In this document: positions 22,367 to 24,931 of the stretch, piece by piece
Layout of the letters: the number at the start of each line of letters is the position of its first letter
Numbering within the stretch: the first letter of the stretch is position 1
Source: Gammaproteobacteria bacterium
Lineage (GTDB): Bacteria > Pseudomonadota > Gammaproteobacteria > J044
Reading direction: 5' to 3'
Assembly (NCBI GenBank): GCA_003696465.1
Contig: RFHG01000109.1
Span: 1 to 24,931 of the forward strand
Length of the DNA stretch: 24,931 nucleotides
The notes under the pieces: generated by a model
Database searches by the model: none
What the model saw: only the letters and a program-made list of their open reading frames with translations
Told to the model about the DNA's origin: nothing
Position numbers and translations under genes: made by a program

Positions 22367-23248
22367 TCAGTCGTTGCCCTGAACCTGGGCCATGACCTCT
22401 TCGGCGAAGTTTTCCTGCTTTTTCTCGATCCCCTCGCCAACCTCGTAGCGCGCAAAGGACTTGACCGTGGCGCCTGCCTTGTCGAGCAGCTTGCCGACGG
22501 TCTGGTCGGGGTCCTTGACGAAGGGCTGACCCACCAGGGTGATCTCGCCAAGGAACTTGCGCAGCCGGCCCTGTACCATCTTTTCGATGATCTCTGCAGG
22601 CTTGCCGCTGTCCTGGGCCTGGGCGACCAGGATCTCCTTCTCCTTGGCCAGCACGTCCTCGGGCACATCCTCTTCGGACACGCACATCGGCTTGCTGGCG
22701 GCGATGTGCATGGCGATGTCGCGGGCAAGATCCTCGTCGCCACCCTCGATGTCGACCACCACACCGATACGACTGCCATGCAGGTAGGTACCGACATTGC
22801 CACCTTCCACATCGATGATGAGGAAGCGGCGGATCTGGATGTTCTCGCCGATCTTGGCCACCAGCGCCTGACGGGCCTCTTCCACGGTGCCATCACCCAG
22901 CGGGAGGTTCTTAAGCTCCTCGAGATCGGCCGGATGCTTTTCGATGATGAGATCGGCCACCTGGTTGGCAAACTCGAGGAAGTTGTCGTCCTTGGCCACG
23001 AAGTCGGTCTCGCTGTTGATCTCGACGATGGCCACATGCTTGCCGTCGTTGCTGACGCGCGTGATGATCACGCCTTCGGCCGCCACGCGGCCGGCCTTCT
23101 TGTCGGCCTTGGCGGCGCCGGACTTGCGCATCGCCTCGATGGCGGCCTCCATGTCCCCACCCGCCTCGGTGAGGGCCTTCTTGCATTCCATCATGCCGGC
23201 TCCGGTACGCTCGCGGAGCTCCTTGACCATGGCTGCGGTAATCTGCAT
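22367..23248 (-). CDS. tsf: Translation elongation factor Ts
   Basis: EF-Ts is the nucleotide exchange factor that releases GDP from EF-Tu. The product is 293 residues (E. coli 283). The N-terminal UBA-like domain begins MQITAAMVKELRERTGAGMM and continues ECKKALTEAGGDMEAAIE. The EF-Tu-contacting core motif TDFVAKD is at residues 81-87. The C-terminal dimerisation domain ends VGEGIEKKQENFAEEVMAQV. AGGAG lies eight bases before ATG 23248. It follows rpsB by 40 bases without a terminator, the standard rpsB-tsf pair, and is followed by a strong stem-loop. The gene looks complete and normal. Confidence 0.98.
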   Translation of the reverse strand: MQITAAMVKELRERTGAGMMECKKALTEAGGDMEAAIEAMRKSGAAKADKKAGRVAAEGVIITRVSNDGKHVAIVEINSETDFVAKDDNFLEFANQVADLIIEKHPADLEELKNLPLGDGTVEEARQALVAKIGENIQIRRFLIIDVEGGNVGTYLHGSRIGVVVDIEGGDEDLARDIAMHIAASKPMCVSEEDVPEDVLAKEKEILVAQAQDSGKPAEIIEKMVQGRLRKFLGEITLVGQPFVKDPDQTVGKLLDKAGATVKSFARYEVGEGIEKKQENFAEEVMAQVQGND

Positions 23249-23288
23249 TTCACAAATCTCCTAAAAAGGTTCGTTCAAGCCCTTGGCT

Positions 23289-24191
23289 TCACTCGGATTT
23301 TTCTTCCGCTTCCGCCTTCGGCCCCTCGGCCGCCTCGCTCTCTGCCGGGGCCTCCTCGCTCTTGGCTACGGCCTTTTTCTTTGCAGCCTTCTTCTTTGCG
23401 GCCTTTTTCTTGGCCGCCTTCTTCTTCACTGCCTTCTTGGCCGGCGCGGCCTCTTCGCCGGCCGCCTCTGCCTGTTCGGGCTCATCCGCAGCAGGCTCCT
23501 GCACGCCGGCGGCGGCCTTGGCCGCAATGATGGCGTCGGCCGCGGCCGTCACCACCAGCTGAATGGAGCGGATGGCATCGTCGTTGCCGGGGATGATGTA
23601 GTCCACCCCTTCCGGGCTGTTGTTGGTATCAACCACGGCCACGACCGGGATGCCCAGCTTGTTGGCTTCGCTGACGGCAATCTTCTCGTGCCCGACATCG
23701 ATGACCAGCAGCACATCGGGCAGGCGCGGCATGTCCTTGATGCCGCCCAGGCTGCGCTCCAGCTTTTCCTTCTCGCGGCGCAGCTGCAGGATCTCCTTTT
23801 TGGAGAGGCGCTCGAGGGAGCCGTCCTCTTCCATCTTCTCCAGATCCTTCAGGCGCTGGATGGACTGGCGCACGGTCTTGAAGTTGGTGAGCATGCCACC
23901 CAGCCAGCGATGGTTGACATAGGGCATGCCGCAGCGCTCGGCCTCACTGCGCACGACCTCTCGGGCGGAGCGCTTGGTGCCGACAAAGAGGATGATGCCG
24001 CCCTTGGCCGCGACCTGGCCAAGGTAGTTCATGGCCTCGTTGAACAGGGGCAGGGTCTTTTCCAGGTTGATGATATGGATCTTGTTGCGTTCGCCGAAGA
24101 TGTAGGGGGCCATCTTCGGATTCCAGTAACGGGTCTGATGCCCGAAATGCATGCCAGCCTCGAGCATCTGGCGCATGGTGACATTGGCCAT
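23289..24191 (-). CDS. rpsB: 30S ribosomal protein S2 with Lys/Ala-rich C-terminal extension
   Basis: S2 binds late in 30S assembly and is needed for S1 to attach. The conserved core runs from MANVTMRQMLEAGMHFGHQT to about residue 225 and includes FVGTKRSAREVV, VNHRWLGGMLTNFKTV and PDVLLVIDVGHE. The chain is 300 residues, whereas E. coli S2 has 241, so about 60 extra residues lie at the C-terminus. This tail has an acidic, Ala-rich stretch, then four tandem five-residue units of the AAKKK type near residues 255-275, then a second acidic Glu/Ala stretch. AGGAG lies eight bases before ATG 24191. The leader upstream is highly structured, which fits the known feedback of S2 on its own mRNA. Confidence 0.97.
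   Translation of the reverse strand: MANVTMRQMLEAGMHFGHQTRYWNPKMAPYIFGERNKIHIINLEKTLPLFNEAMNYLGQVAAKGGIILFVGTKRSAREVVRSEAERCGMPYVNHRWLGGMLTNFKTVRQSIQRLKDLEKMEEDGSLERLSKKEILQLRREKEKLERSLGGIKDMPRLPDVLLVIDVGHEKIAVSEANKLGIPVVAVVDTNNSPEGVDYIIPGNDDAIRSIQLVVTAAADAIIAAKAAAGVQEPAADEPEQAEAAGEEAAPAKKAVKKKAAKKKAAKKKAAKKKAVAKSEEAPAESEAAEGPKAEAEEKSE
23371..23430 (-). repeat. Four tandem 15-bp repeats in the rpsB tail
   Basis: Four consecutive 15-base units (23371-23385, 23386-23400, 23401-23415, 23416-23430) each begin gcct or gcctt on the plus strand. They encode Lys-Lys-Lys-Ala-Ala-type pentapeptides in rpsB, the last unit ending in Val instead of Ala. The units differ at several third positions, so the repeat is not perfectly fresh. 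Such an array can change copy number by slippage without breaking the frame. Confidence 0.8.
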
Positions 24192-24195
24192 GAAT

Positions 24196-24209
24196 CAATC
24201 TCCTGATTG
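24196..24209 (-). promoter_or_regulatory. Small hairpin presenting the rpsB Shine-Dalgarno
   Basis: On the minus strand, CAATC (24209-24205) and GATTG (24200-24196) form a 5-bp stem around the tetraloop AGGA (24204-24201), which is the core of the rpsB Shine-Dalgarno. The ATG follows five bases after the stem. The hairpin could display or partly mask the ribosome site. The stem is short and AT-containing, so its stability is modest. Confidence 0.45.
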
Positions 24210-24223
24210 TTGGGTTGGGCCTC

Positions 24224-24291
24224 CATGTACCCCGCCCTGCAACCCCGGATCGACCGGATCCGGGGCACCCCGCAGGACGTGTCGGTACATG
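24224..24291 (-). ncRNA. Structured rpsB leader RNA (S2 autoregulatory leader, t44-like)
   Basis: Three nested stems are visible in the rpsB 5' leader on the minus strand. The outer stem is CATGTACC/GGTACATG (24291-24284 with 24231-24224, 8 bp), the middle is CCTGC/GCAGG (24276-24272 with 24240-24236, 5 bp), and the inner is CCCCGGAT/ATCCGGGG (24265-24258 with 24250-24243, 8 bp) with a 7-base loop. The middle and inner stems are separated by a 6 by 2 internal loop. Gammaproteobacterial rpsB leaders are known to bind S2 and repress rpsB-tsf, and one such element is catalogued as t44 RNA. Assignment to that family is inferred from position and structure, not from an alignment. Confidence 0.65.
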
Positions 24292-24315
24292 TGCGGATTT
24301 GCCGCCTTGTACGAC

Positions 24316-24333
24316 GGCGCGCGCTTTATACCA
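24316..24333 (-). promoter_or_regulatory. Extended -10 promoter for rpsB-tsf with GC-rich discriminator
   Basis: On the minus strand, TGG (24333-24331) directly precedes TATAAA (24330-24325), which makes an extended -10 element. No good -35 hexamer is found at the usual distance. The bases after the -10, GCGCGCGCC (24324-24316), form a very GC-rich discriminator, a hallmark of stringently controlled rRNA and ribosomal-protein promoters. A start near 24318 gives a leader of about 126 bases that contains the nested stems. Confidence 0.6.
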
Positions 24334-24431
24334 CAGAACCCCTTGCAGAAGCCAGCGAAATCGCGCTTATTTCCTGCCTGGAACACGGTTTGTTGACGAC
24401 CGCAGGCCCATCGGCCATCCTTTTGCGCCTG

Positions 24432-24437
24432 TATATC
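24432..24437 (+). promoter_or_regulatory. Possible -10 element for map
   Basis: TATATC lies 15 bases before the map ATG and matches four of six -10 positions. No convincing -35 is seen 16-18 bases upstream. If it is used, transcription would start near 24444 and leave a leader of only about nine bases, too short for a normal Shine-Dalgarno; none is visible. Treat as tentative. Confidence 0.25.
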
Positions 24438-24452
24438 ACCCGGACACCCCCG

Positions 24453-24931
24453 ATGGCCGTTACCATCAAGACCCCAGAGGAAATCGAGAAAATGCGTGTC
24501 GCCGGGCGCCTCGCGGCCGAGGTGCTCGAAATGATCGGGCCATACGTTAAGCCCGGTGTCACCACCGACGAGCTGGATCGCATCTGTCACGACTACATAG
24601 TCAATGTGCAGCAGGCCATCCCGGCACCGCTCAACTATCACGGGTTCCCGCGCTCCATCTGCACCTCGGTCAACCACCAGGTCTGCCACGGCATCCCGGG
24701 AGACAAGAAGCTCAAGAAGGGCGACATCGTCAACATCGACATCACCGTGATCAAGGACGGCTACCACGGCGACACCAGCAAGATGTTCTATGTGGGCGAA
24801 CCGTCCATTCAGGCGCGCCGCCTGGTCGAGACGGCCTACGAGTGCATGGTGACCGGCATCCGCATGGTCAAACCGGGAGTCCGGCTGGGCGATATTGGCC
24901 ACGCGATCCAGAAGCTGGCCGAGTCGCGCAA
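24453..24931 (+). CDS. map: Type I methionine aminopeptidase (3' part cut by window edge)
   Basis: MAP removes the initiator Met from nascent proteins. The first 159 codons are present, about 60 percent of a protein of about 260. The start MAVTIKTPEEIEKMRVAGRL and the segments NYHGFPRSICTSVNHQVCHG and VNIDITVIKDGYHGDTSKMF are typical. H79 is the active-site His, and D96 and D107 match the E. coli metal ligands D97 and D108. The later His and two Glu ligands lie beyond the window. It diverges from rpsB across 261 bases, the same arrangement as in E. coli. No clear Shine-Dalgarno precedes ATG 24453. Confidence 0.96.
   Translation, partial: MAVTIKTPEEIEKMRVAGRLAAEVLEMIGPYVKPGVTTDELDRICHDYIVNVQQAIPAPLNYHGFPRSICTSVNHQVCHGIPGDKKLKKGDIVNIDITVIKDGYHGDTSKMFYVGEPSIQARRLVETAYECMVTGIRMVKPGVRLGDIGHAIQKLAESR

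Overview
This window is a contiguous block of core housekeeping genes from a GC-rich gammaproteobacterium. It holds 22 protein genes, two of them cut by the window edges, and almost no non-coding DNA. The lipid A genes (lpxD, fabZ, lpxA, lpxB), kdsA and bamA show a Gram-negative outer membrane. The run frr-uppS-cdsA-dxr-rseP-bamA-lpxD-fabZ-lpxA, continuing through rnhB-dnaE-accA-tilS to pyrG-kdsA-eno, is the Pseudomonas-like version of a conserved gammaproteobacterial cluster. I cannot name the genus. No rRNA, tRNA, CRISPR array, insertion sequence or phage gene is visible, and no gap between genes exceeds about 265 bases.

Layout from the right edge, following transcription of the minus strand: map (plus strand, cut at the right edge) diverges from rpsB-tsf. 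The rpsB-tsf unit has a well-formed promoter, a structured leader RNA and a strong terminator after tsf. Next come pyrH-frr-uppS-cdsA-dxr-rseP-bamA-lpxD-fabZ-lpxA, packed with 1-25 base gaps or 4-8 base overlaps. lpxB then lies on the opposite (plus) strand. It overlaps the lpxA end tail-to-tail by 11 bases and diverges from rnhB. After it come rnhB-dnaE, a 146-base gap with a probable promoter, accA-tilS-(UPF0114 membrane protein), a second probable promoter, and pyrG-kdsA-eno (eno cut at the left edge).

The genes serve translation (rpsB, tsf, frr, map, tilS), nucleotide supply (pyrH, pyrG), DNA replication and repair (dnaE, rnhB), fatty-acid, isoprenoid and phospholipid precursors (accA, fabZ, dxr, uppS, cdsA), envelope assembly and stress sensing (lpx genes, kdsA, bamA, rseP), and glycolysis (eno).

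I see no new multi-gene system. The points worth a second look are: the in-place inversion of lpxB; the absence of skp between bamA and lpxD; a Met at the LpxA acyl-chain ruler position; a three-tier leader RNA plus a Shine-Dalgarno hairpin before rpsB; a Lys/Ala-repeat tail on ribosomal protein S2; a 14-bp terminator between tsf and pyrH; several TTG starts; and a 16-codon BolA-like remnant between dnaE and accA.
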